A DNA stretch of 64,000 nt from Bathymodiolus brooksi (lineage: Eukaryota; Mollusca; Bivalvia; Mytilida; Modiolidae): positions 48,502,646 through 48,566,645 of the forward strand of contig OY804582.1 in the NCBI GenBank assembly GCA_963680875.1, read 5' to 3'. The notes beneath the pieces were generated by a model. It was not told the DNA's origin, searched no databases, and saw only the letters and a list, made by a program, of their open reading frames with translations. Position 1 is the first letter of the stretch. Every line of letters starts with the position of its first letter. Positions 23,579 through 32,744 of the stretch are shown piece by piece. The translations under genes were made by a program, and so were the position numbers.

Positions 23579-24010
23579 CTAATTAAGTTTTTCACATTCT
23601 ATGTAATCATGACCATAATAAATACCTAAGGTCTGTATTGGTTTGTTTGTCCATTTAATATTTTCTTCCTTATCTTTACTGTGTTTTAGTTTCCCAATCC
23701 ACAACCCCTCTGTCTTATTTCTATTTATCATTAAACCTGAAAAATTACCAAAAATTTCAATTTCGTTCATAGCAACAGATATATCGTTTTTAGAGTTAAA
23801 ATATAGTGTTGTGTCATCTGCTAATTGCGAAATTTTTATACTATGTGTTTGTTCATCTATTTTTATCTGAAAACCCTTGATATCCTTATTATTTCTTATT
23901 CGAAGAGCCATGATTTCAACTGATAAAACAAATAGCAAAGCAGATAAAGGAGAACCTTGACGTATTCCGCGCGAGTTTTTGAAAATCTCTGATATCCAGC
24001 CATTGTTCAT
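23579..24010 (-). pseudogene. LINE ORF2 reverse transcriptase, palm with catalytic motif
   Basis: This 143-residue segment holds motif B (RGIRQGSPLSALLFVLSVE, about residues 14-32) and motif C with the catalytic aspartates (SQLADDTTLYF, about 60-70). It continues to the conserved FGNFSGLMINRNKTE and ends near GIYYG. It shares phase with 24,047-24,718 upstream and 22,160-23,560 downstream. Stops between them mean the RT cannot be made as one chain from this copy. Confidence 0.85.
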
Positions 24011-24046
24011 TACACAAGTTTGAATATTACTGTATAAAGTTTTAGC

Positions 24047-24718
24047 CTAAATTATAAACGATTCATTAAACCCAAAATGTTTTAAAGTTGTCAAGATAAA
24101 TGTCCATTCAAATGAGTCAAACGCTTTTGTAAAATCAACAAAGACTATTGCCCCTTCAACATTATAAGATTCAGTAAAATCTATAATGTCTTGTATTTGT
24201 TTATGATTGAAGCCAATGAACCTGTTTTTAATATATCCAGTTATGGTCATTTTTACAATTTTTTCTAAAACTTTTTTTAAACGCTGTGCTAGAGCATAAG
24301 AAAGAAGTTTTAAATCGACATTTAAAAGAGAAATTGGTCTATAATTATCTAGAACTAAGGGATCCCCCTTTTTAAACAATAAAGATAAAACACTAGTCCG
24401 CTGAGAAAAACTCAGTAGCTTTTCATCATAGCTTTTATTTTGAACATCAATTAAAAAAAAATTGACTTTTCCCCAAAATTCTCTATAAAATTCTACTGTT
24501 AGTCCATCCAAACCTGGGGCTTTATTTGATTTCATATTATTTATTGCATTAGAACACTCTTCTTCAGGTACCTTTCCATCACAAATTGATTGATCCTGAT
24601 CCTGAAGCCTATTTTCTAATTTTGTATCAAAAATATAATTACTGGTTAGATTTTCATCAGGATATTTTGTAGTATACAATTTTTCATAATATGATTTAAT
24701 AGTACTGAGAATGTGCAT
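24047..24718 (-). pseudogene. LINE ORF2 reverse transcriptase, fingers and motif A
   Basis: The 223-residue segment carries SNKAPGLDGLTVEFYREFW (about 63-81), LFKKGDPLVLDNYRPISLLN (about 113-132) and AIVFVDFTKAFDSFEW with the motif A aspartate (about 190-205). It stops just after the KHFGFNE block, where a single region of stop codons separates it from the catalytic palm. This is the classical N-terminal half of an L1/Tx1-like RT. Confidence 0.85.
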
Positions 24719-24894
24719 CTGGTCAGTTATTATTTCATTGTTTTCATCTATTAATTTGTTTATTGACTTTTTAATTTACATCTGTTTTTCCAGACCTAGA
24801 AAGTATGAGTTATTTTTTTCCCCATGTTCCACCCATTTCTCAGGACATCTAATTTGTGCCCCTTTAGCGTTTTGGTCATATATTTTTACAAGTT

Positions 24895-25512
24895 CTATTT
24901 CAATATTATTATTACGTTTTCCTCGCTTTGACTATCCTTTACCATAATATTTTTTTCTAATTCACTTTCTAATTTATGTCTAAGTTCTCTAGTTAATTTT
25001 GATTTGTTTTTACAATACATAGTGGTTACTTCTCGAATTTCAACTTTCATTGCATCCCATAATAATCTTATGTCGATCTTATTATTATGATACTGTATTA
25101 AATATTTATCAATTACTTTATTTATTAACTGTTTATAATCATATTCCTGTATTACAGAATTATTAATTTTCCAATACTCTCTTCCCTTTTCAGACACCAC
25201 CGACCGAAAGGTTAAAACCACACTTTGATGATCAGTATACTGTATGACCGCAGGTTTAATTTTACAGCCTTGAACAAGCGATAACAAATCTTTTCCTAAA
25301 AGAATCATATCAATCCGACTAGCTTGTGTTTTGTCTTTCCTACGCCATGTAAACTGTTGTCTGTTTTCATTATATATCCTCCAGACATCAATTAACTTAT
25401 TAGTTTTTATAAAGGCCTTTAAACTATTTACTGATTGCTTACAAACATTACCTGTGCGTAAACTTCTACGATCTATGTCTTGCATTATCTCGTTAAAATC
25501 TCCCCGGACCAC
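24895..25512 (-). pseudogene. LINE APE-type endonuclease, C-terminal part plus linker
   Basis: The frame opens VRGDFNEIMQDIDRRS, the GDFN metal and catalytic block. It continues with FTWRRKDKTQASRIDMIL and QYTDHQSVVLTF, the D-H pair expected near the end of APE-type nucleases. It then runs into a charged linker. It shares phase with the N-terminal fragment at 25,702-25,935 but is one frame off from the RT segments, so a frameshift lies near 24,720-24,895. In this family the endonuclease nicks genomic DNA to prime reverse transcription. Confidence 0.85.
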
Positions 25513-25701
25513 AAGAATACCCGTCCCATGTTATTTACAGAAATTACTTACCTTTTTAAAAAACATGTTTCTTAAAGGTTTGCTATTTGGTGCATAAATG
25601 CATACTAACGAAAAAACTGCATCATCTATCTGTACATTTAATAAAACAATTCTGCCATTTCATCAGTAACCTTGTCAATGACCTTATAATTGACTGCTTT
25701 A

Positions 25702-25935
25702 TTAATAAATATTGCTACCCCCCCTACTAGCAGATGTTCCTATACTACAATAAACGTTAAAATATGTATTGAAATTTATTTCGTTTTCAATATTCTGATC
25801 GAAATGTGTTTCTTGAAAATAAGCTATATCACATTTCATTGACTTGACCCATTCTATAGCTCGACCTCTTTTCTCTCTGTTTTGCAAACCGTTTACATGT
25901 AAGCTACATAAATTTATCATATTTTTGACAGACAT
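25702..25935 (-). pseudogene. LINE APE-type endonuclease, N-terminal part
   Basis: The start MSVKNMINLCSLHVNGLQNR and AYFQETHFD mark the first two nuclease blocks. The asparagine-containing block reads HVNGL here and NVNGL in copy 1. The next conserved blocks are lost or shifted between 25,512 and 25,702. The ATG is the same one used in copy 1 (12,782), which supports it as the ORF2 start. Confidence 0.8.
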
Positions 25936-26167
25936 TTTTTATGAGATAAGATTTGTATTTGATATGTAACAATTCTATTTTTTTTAACCACAAAAGAGTC
26001 ATTAATATCCCATACTTACACACTATCATAATTTTTTTTTTTATATATAGCAATTCTAATTTTGTCAAATAGAAAACAAACATAATTAATCTACAATATC
26101 TACACAATATTACAAATATGCAACATTTAATATCATTTTTACATATTTCTATACCCGTAAATAGCAT
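25904..26167 (-). CDS. Unidentified small open frame in the LINE 5' region
   Basis: The 87-codon frame overlaps the endonuclease start downstream and the longer hydrophobic frame upstream by a few bases on each side. It is lysine-, isoleucine- and leucine-rich, with near-repeats LTKLELLYIKKK and LKKIELLHIKYK that reflect a DNA duplication around 'caattcta' and poly-T tracts (25,968-25,990 and 26,030-26,060). I recognise no family. It may be 5' untranslated sequence of the LINE. Confidence 0.2.
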   Translation of the reverse strand: MLFTGIEICKNDIKCCIFVILCRYCRLIMFVFYLTKLELLYIKKKIMIVCKYGILMTLLWLKKIELLHIKYKSYLIKNVCQKYDKFM

Positions 26168-26967
26168 GCGTACTTTTCGTGTATGTATCCTAATATATTT
26201 TTTAACATATCACGTACTGGCCTCGACCTATATTTAATAAAGACTATCCGACCTTTAAAAGTACATTTATGCGACTCAATACAGACAGGATTATATTTAA
26301 CATGTGGATAATATTCTTTCCATAAATTTGGTTCATAATGTAACATTAGTACAAACATTATGAAGATTGAAAATATTTTAAATGCAGTGATCGTGAAAAC
26401 AAATAATTCACTTAAAGGAAGTATCTGTGATGTTTTACCCACTGGTAAGTATTTTTTTCTATATATTTTATATGACACTTGGCTATAGCCAATTTGTTTT
26501 ATTAGCGTTTCTCTTTTGTTTACATTTATATTTATAAGGAATATATATATGTATAACCACGTGCTATATTTGGCGTGACACATCTCATGTGTATTAACGA
26601 TGGCTAAAAATAGATTAGGTGGAAACCTGAATTGTAATTGTATGGGACAAATAAAAATGTGTTGCTTTTTAAAGAAAATACATACTGTTTTGTAAAGGAA
26701 AACTGAGAGAATAACAATATGAAAATAATAACGAGCCATGTTATATGTACATACTAAATACATGTTTACATATTCATAATAATAGTATAAATCTATAGTC
26801 AGATTTATCATAAACAACATCAATATAAAGGTACATCTATTAATAGTATACTTCTTATGTTGTAATGATTTTTTACTTCTTATATCTTCATTAAACATCA
26901 TATAACCCTCAATTAGGTTTTTAATGATATACAACATTTTTACTCTTTGTTGGAGCTTAAATAACAT
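26149..26967 (-). CDS. Unidentified hydrophobic ORF in the LINE 5' region
   Basis: From the first ATG inside the element (26,967, nine bases from its 5' end) this gives 272 residues. The same frame stays open into flanking DNA to 27,054, crossing the target duplication. Several hydrophobic stretches could be membrane segments, for example CTFILMLFMINLTIDLYYYY, HIVILSVFLYKTVCIFF and FVFTITAFKIFSIFIMFVLM. The C-terminus is basic and more polar (GRIVFIKYRSRPVRDMLKN). By position it is where a LINE ORF1 would be, yet it shows no RRM, coiled coil or zinc knuckle. An open run of this length in AT-rich DNA is unlikely by chance, but low-complexity composition could contribute. Confidence 0.35.
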   Translation of the reverse strand: MLFKLQQRVKMLYIIKNLIEGYMMFNEDIRSKKSLQHKKYTINRCTFILMLFMINLTIDLYYYYEYVNMYLVCTYNMARYYFHIVILSVFLYKTVCIFFKKQHIFICPIQLQFRFPPNLFLAIVNTHEMCHAKYSTWLYIYIFLININVNKRETLIKQIGYSQVSYKIYRKKYLPVGKTSQILPLSELFVFTITAFKIFSIFIMFVLMLHYEPNLWKEYYPHVKYNPVCIESHKCTFKGRIVFIKYRSRPVRDMLKNILGYIHEKYACYLRV

Positions 26968-26975
26968 TAGTAGTT

Positions 26976-26992
26976 TTGTGGGTACACTTATT
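26976..26992. repeat. Target-site duplication of LINE copy 2, right
   Basis: TTGTGGGTACACTTATT is the exact partner of 21,939-21,955 and sets the 5' boundary of the element. Confidence 0.9.
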
Positions 26993-28330
26993 AATTCAAA
27001 AATCGCTTTGAGCAAGATCGTCTTGGTTAAAAAGAAATACAAAATTGTTATCAAAATTACTTTTTGTCTTCTTTAGTCAGACGTCAGCTTTAGTTGATAT
27101 AATAGAGACACTATGTTTTTCCGAAACTACGAACGTAACGCTTATAATCTTCTCTCATAGATATAACTAAGTGAATAGATTTGTCTTGTATATCATTATA
27201 TGTTTTGCTTTTCATTTTATTATAGCAGAGACAATATACTTGTCTTAAGATATATGATATTTGTTTTGTGTCATGAAACACTGATAACGATGGTTATAGA
27301 AATACATATCTGATGCCTTAAATTGATATAGGTTATTTGATAGTGAATAAACAAACTTAGTTTTATATGGTCTGTTGTATTCCGAAATAAAACCTGTGTT
27401 CTTGCATTAATGTAATTACAGTGTAAGTATAAGGTCCGTTTGTTCTATTTTCAAAACAAAAGACTAGTACAATAATTTGACTTACTATATGAAACGATAA
27501 ATGTCAGTTAATAGTGTATAATACATTTCTCTGACGTCACTCTATTGTTCGAAGAGTGGATTATTTTTAAGAATCTGCAGTGTATTCTTTTGTTCTTGAA
27601 TATATGAATTTTAACCTTTTACTGTTTTATGCTTAAAAACTTATAATACATATTGTAGGACTTTCGGGTATAGAACCACTGCTGGGCTTTTTCAAGTCAA
27701 CTTCGACTTTCAAAACTTCCATCTAACCACTCGGCTACGGTGACCACACTTCTATACTGTATAATTAGTATATATATATCTTGATAGTAAGCGTTGTTAA
27801 AAAAATTTCAACAATTTGTTTAGGGAAGCAATTGATCAATATATGTAAGACACGAGACAAGTATTTCAGGTCTGGCATAAATTATGTTCAGAACTGACGA
27901 GTATGTGAACTTTTAAAATGTATTTTCGCAATACAAAAACAACTAACGAACCGACCGCAAGTAATAACAAATCAGACAGACCACAGGTGAACATTTGGGA
28001 AAATTGAAAAACCTTGAAATATCTAAATATAAACGATTATATTCACTTGAAAGACCTTGGAATATCTAAATATAAACGAGAATCGAAAGCACGGTGACGA
28101 TAAAATGTTGCTGTTTATTTTTTGTTAATTGTGGCTTATTTAGCTTTCTGAACATTAAAAAGGTAAAAATATAAAATGAAAACACTGCTGTAGATAGAAA
28201 TGTATTGTGCAAGAGATTACACTCCAACTTGTAGATTCTTAGAAATAATCAACTCGAACCTTACGGGTCTTGATTATTTTTAAGAATTTACAGTTGGAGT
28301 GTATTCTCCAATACTTATTGGGTGTTATGT
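26993..28330. repeat. Unit U, third diverged copy, part 2
   Basis: After the LINE the sequence resumes with blocks related to unit U, such as 'cagaactgacgagta', 'aaccgaccgcaagtaat' and 'tctcacg/ttacgg..gatt'. It matches about 5,190-5,475 and 18,480-18,760 most clearly, from about 27,540 on. Identity is lower than between copies 1 and 2. No gene is visible. Confidence 0.6.
27662..27752 (-). repeat. tRNA-Ser-like sequence (pseudogene or SINE head)
   Basis: On the minus strand there is a perfect A-box TAGCCGAGTGG (27,727-27,737) and a near B-box GGTTCTATACC (27,666-27,676). The spacing suits a class II tRNA with a long variable arm, and the anticodon-loop region contains TTTGAAA as in tRNA-Ser(UGA). 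The acceptor ends do not pair well and one B-box base is off. It is therefore probably a relic, shared with 5,250-5,330 and 18,535-18,605. Confidence 0.5.
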
Positions 28331-30592
28331 ATATTGTTTGTCACATATTATTGTAAGCACGTTTCTTAAGGAAGTGTGATATACAGATTAAAGGGCGTGG
28401 GGTACATTTGTTACGTCGAAGTATATAAACGAATAACGTTACAATGGAAAATAACATACCATTACAATAAAGACTCATGGTTTCCTGAATTTGACGTTGT
28501 AATTTGAATACTTACAGTATACATTGCCATCCCGAGATCAATTCAAATGGAAATATAAAGGCGTCACAGTAAACATTCAGTGGTTGTAGGAAATTAACTA
28601 CAGCTAAACATCACTAGTAACAATTATGATGTAAACTACTCAGCAAATCAGCAAAAGAAACAATACAATGATGTTAAGAAAATGTGTTAATATTGCCCTG
28701 TTTGTTATGCCCATATGAATCTAAGTTATACGGCTTCTTCGATTTTTTTGCTCTATGTAATATACATTGAGCATCAAATCCGTGTATCGTTTCTTTTGTT
28801 GACTAGTGTATCAAGCATAATATCGACTTAGCGAGAAATGTGGAACAATTTGCCGATCTAAGATGGCGACATGGCAATGTCTGCATTATCTGAAAATAGC
28901 AAACATTTTTAACAATCACATGCATGCTAGACTTTACGGAACTAAAAATAATCCATTACATCAAGCCAAATAAAATAAAATAACCAATAATGAAAACAGT
29001 GAAATATTCCGAGGCGGCAAACCCCTACTGCCCTTAAAGGTTCATGTAAATAAAATGTCTGAAATACACGAAACTAATTGAATTTACCCAAATTTAAAAA
29101 TGGAAATTAGCCGTAACTTTCCTGGAGTCGATGTAGATTTCTGAACTATGCATAAAGTAATATTAAAACATTCTATTTCTAGCTTGTACATTCAATGTTT
29201 CCTCATTAAATACAACATAATTATGTTTACATCCTCTTACTTCTAAGACTCTGCATACAATTATTTAGAACTAAGAAAGGGGTATCTTCACTAACTTTCA
29301 AAATCGGCGTCACTTATTGAAAAAAAATAAACAGGCATTTCTTACACAATGTGTGCGATATTTAATAGGTCTTTCCCCACCCTTTCTTATAATGTTTGTA
29401 TTACATAACTCGCTTGTTTATGTTTTACAGAATTCCTACCTATTCACACCTATGTACAACGTGCTACGCCATATATCATTATCAATATCAGCGCAGTCAT
29501 CGACAATCGTAATATTTGCACTACGAAATCCCCATAATGAGTACTTTGATTTCTAAGTTGTCGAGGACTGTGCTCATGGAAAGTATAATTCTAGTGACTG
29601 ATACTTTGGTTATTAAGGATGCGCATTTGACGTGAGTGAATTATATACTAGTCTATTACACTGGGAAATATGGGTTTTTACATAGGCCTAACTTCAACAC
29701 TTTATTTAAGTTAGAAAAATACATGAAAGCTGCGACCCACTACACACGATATCTAGAACACATTTTCGCAAATAGTCCGAAATCTGAACTCGCCATTACT
29801 AATAGGAGTGATTTTGTTTACATGCAACATGGAAGCTGATTTTGCATGAAGCCAGATTTTGATCTGATAAAATAACCGACACTAGTTTAATTTCACTGTA
29901 TGAACTGGTTGACTGGAACTTTACTCCAGTATTGTAATCATATCATAAACTAGGATTTTCCCTATTTCTTGTCCCCAATCAGAAGACATATATTCTCTCA
30001 TTATTGAAAAGGTCATTCCTACCATTTCTACTCACTGTTCCTGTATTTAATGAGATGTTTATTGAGACTAGCAAACAAGTTCGGCTTCCTGAAAAACAAA
30101 GTGGGTAAAACTAATAGCCCAATGCAATATGATGTTTAATGTGCGTACGTAGTATTTACCACTCCCACATTATCAGTAACATTATACCATCCAAAATGTT
30201 GAAACAATACTTCTGCTTGTATTAAAAATAATCCGGAAATTTTGTGACATGAATAAAGCTATGAATTTAAATGAATTATCGTTTACAAAGGACGAAAAAA
30301 AAAATGAAAAATCCAAAGCACGATACGAATATAATACAAATTGTCTCACTTAAATCTATGACCATGTATGTAAAAACTACAATAATACCAACCAAACAAC
30401 ATTTTCTGTGGAAATATGCATTTGGAATGTAATGGTGTTCAAATAATTTGGTTAGTTTTTGTTTGTTCGCATTTGGAATATTGTATCAAAATTGCAATTG
30501 TTTGTCTAGTCCACTTGACTTCTATTAATGGTTCAGAAAAAAATTATTAAAAATCCAGTTGTAAAATCAACATTTTGTTATATGTATATTAT
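28331..30592. other. No recognisable feature
   Basis: AT-rich, apparently single-copy sequence. Short open frames (for example 29,317-29,556 and 29,636-29,839 on the plus strand) show no family motif and no splice context that I trust. A slightly more GC-rich patch, 'ccgatctaagatggcgacatgg', lies near 28,855-28,880. Confidence 0.5.
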
Positions 30593-30696
30593 TATATATT
30601 ATTATATGACTATCAATTTTTTTTTCTGATTGGATAAGATCATGAATTTTTTCTTGATAGAACTTGATGAATACTGTCTAAGCCTTCAATTTACTC

Positions 30697-30829
30697 AAAG
30701 ATTAATTTGGACCGCTGTATTAACCTCACATGACGTCAAAATCGGAAAACCCCTACTTTTAATATTAGCATCACGTGAGGTTAATATAGCGTTCCAAAGG
30801 CTTCTCTGGAACGATCAAAATTAATCTTT
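30697..30829. repeat. Imperfect inverted repeat with TGACGTCA, MITE-like
   Basis: The outer arms are aaagattaattt.. and its complement ending at 30,829. Inner blocks 'tattaacctcac' and 'gtgaggttaatata' pair, with TGACGTCA at 30,731-30,738 and a small GTTCC/GGAAC hairpin near 30,791-30,812. A related inverted repeat lies at 32,391-32,416. Confidence 0.6.
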
Positions 30830-30977
30830 GCAATATGCATAGATCTTTCTTGTTACCATTTAAATTTACAAAAAAACATGTAGTGTTTAATGCCACTTTT
30901 TAAAACATGACTCAGAGGACATTAATGTCAGCTTCATATAATAAAACAATTACTGACTTTCATTTCGATTAATATCA

Positions 30978-31057
30978 GGATCTATCGTTCCAAGATATAT
31001 GATATTTACCTCGGCGTTGGCCTCAGTAATTATCATCTATCTTGGAACGATATATCC
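30978..31057. repeat. 80-bp near-perfect hairpin, MITE-like
   Basis: The sequence GGAT.TATCGTTCCAAGATA is mirrored at the other end, and pairing continues through gatgata/tatcat and the centre (ttacctcggc against ggcctcagtaa). It sits directly outside the 3' end of the Penelope-like element. Confidence 0.75.
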
Positions 31058-31077
31058 TTATAGTAACCTCAACAAAT

Positions 31078-32298
31078 AAAGGTAATAACAAAATTACCGA
31101 ACTCCGAACAATCTTACAAAGGGAAAGTCAAAACTCATAATTATATAAACAGACAAAATCAGTCAACAACCGGAAAACTGGGAAAACCGTAATGACCCTG
31201 ACTTGGTACAGGCATTTCTAAAGAAATGGTGGGTTGAATCAGATTTTAAGGCGCCAAACCTCCCGCTCTCATTACGGTTCAAAGGTTCCGGCTGTCACTG
31301 TAACAGTATTTAAATACAGGAACAAAATAGGTAAAATAGTTGTCAAAGCAGTACCATATTCGGTGACGTAAATGTCAAAAATACTTTTACGTCACACATT
31401 GACAAAAAAATTCTTGACATTTGCGACTTCTTTATCTTTATACATTTTCACTATATGAAAATGCATCGCTTATAATTTTTTCTGCAGAGACGGAATATAT
31501 TTCGACAAGATATTGGTATCGGAATATAAACTTTTTAAGAGATCGAATAAGGCGAATCTTTTTATAGCCCTGGTCCAGTAGCCTGTTTCTCAGATGAAGA
31601 TGACGTTTCAGGAAATCAGAATAATTGCTACTGGCCCTTGCATAGCGAATCAATTGCGAGATGTAAACACCATATGCAGGAGAAGCTGGTATATTGCTGC
31701 ACATGTTTGGAAAATTTATGATTTTAAAATTGAAGTCGTCCCGCTTATCATAAATTTTAGTACTGAGTTGACCACTGTCGTCAAATTCGAGGTATAAGTC
31801 CAAAAATGATGCGGACGAAGCTGTATCGGTGGTCTCTTTAACTTCCAGCTCTGGAGGATATAGCAATGGAAGAAATTCTGCAAATCTAGAATTATTGATA
31901 GATAAAACGTCATCAATATACCTGTATGTGAAATTAAAGGCTCTAGCCTCATGAATCTTCTTATCTTTTACAAGCTTTTGAAGAAACTCCGACTCATATG
32001 AGTATAAAAATAAATCGGCTAGAAGAGGGGCACAATTCGTACCCATTGGTATGCCGACGACCTGCTGAAACAGTGTCCCTCCAAAGGAGACAAATATGTT
32101 ATCGATGAGGAACTCCAGCATACTGATCACTTGTTCCTCGGAGTAGCATGTTTTACCTTTATGAATTTTGTTTGAAAAATATGTGGAATTGTAGCCTAAC
32201 ACAACAAATTTTGAGCCATAGTTTCTATGACTAAAAGCTTTATGAATTGTTTCTTTTAAGCGGGTTTTTAATTTGTCATGCGGTAGGGTGGTATATAG
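31078..32298 (-). mobile_element. Penelope-like element, best copy in the window
   Basis: This minus-strand element has about 360 bp of 3' non-coding tail (31,078-31,437) and a reverse-transcriptase frame above it. It is 5'-truncated: homology to the family begins at LYTTLPH directly after a stop at 32,299-32,301. The 3' tail matches the copies at 7,331-8,241 and 19,606-19,774. It lies between two hairpin-rich MITE-like stretches. No GIY-YIG endonuclease is present. Confidence 0.85.
31438..32298 (-). pseudogene. Penelope-like reverse transcriptase, 5'-truncated but open
   Basis: The open frame runs from LYTTLPHDKLK to the terminal SENV. It shows GIPMGTNCAPLLADLFLYSY (motif B region), FTYRYIDDVLSI with the catalytic DD (motif C), KIYDKRDDFNFKI, and SPAYGVYISQLIRYARASS near the thumb. 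There is no internal stop, so this copy is recent, but the N-terminal RT motifs are missing. An ATG-like start is absent; a GTG occurs at 32,200-32,202. Family assignment is from recalled motifs of Penelope-like elements in fish, cnidarians and molluscs. Confidence 0.8.
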
Positions 32299-32610
32299 TC
32301 AATAATTGTATTTTATTCTATGACTTCAGAAAATGTCTTTTTCTGATTGGCTGACGTCCCGAGTAACGATCTTTTATAACACATTATAATCACCTCATGT
32401 GACGTCACGCGAGGTGAAAATAGCATTCCAACAAGGTAAGCAAAAGAAAATGTCGTGATCAAAGCTTATTTTAAGGGTGAAAGAAACATATAAAATGTGT
32501 TATATAATATCATTCGATGCCTCGGTGAATATCATGTCCCATGGGTTGATCAATCCTTGTATTCACCTCATCGAAAGTCATCAATTGTATAATATATACG
32601 AATTCTGACG
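32299..32610. repeat. MITE-like inverted-repeat stretch
   Basis: It contains the palindrome CACCTCatgTGACGTCAcgcGAGGTG (32,391-32,416) and a further inverted pair, 'tcgatgcctcggtgaata' with 'tattcacctcatcga', near 32,514-32,576. The first part resembles 30,630-30,800 ('tttttctgattgg', 'tagc.ttcca'). It is probably one family of hairpin elements. Confidence 0.55.
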
Positions 32611-32744
32611 ATCAATCTGTAAAATGTTGGTTCATTATCAAAAAGGTTATCCATTAGGTTTATATGTTAATTATATTTCCTGAAGTGTACAATACTCTTT
32701 GTAATTATTTTGTATTGTGACAGAAACTCTGCCACTTTAAACAC

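Larger units (their letters stand above)
21956..26975 (-). mobile_element. L1/Tx1-like LINE, copy 2, about 5 kb
   Basis: The element is bounded by a perfect 17-bp target duplication (21,939-21,955 and 26,976-26,992) and begins at its 3' end with a poly-A tail (poly-T at about 21,952-21,967). On the minus strand it holds, in order, a 5' region with an unexplained open frame, an APE-type endonuclease, a reverse transcriptase and a C-terminal zinc knuckle. The three RT frames share one reading phase and are split by only a few stops, so the copy is young but disabled. The L1/Tx1-like call rests on the ADDTTLYF, NLSILGKVLIIKAL and CNFC..H..C motifs. Confidence 0.92.

Noticed and set aside
26149..27054. 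Treating the full 301-codon frame as a host membrane protein gene
   Set aside because: The frame crosses the 17-bp target duplication, so its first 26 or so codons and the rest have different origins. Only the part inside the element is kept as a candidate.
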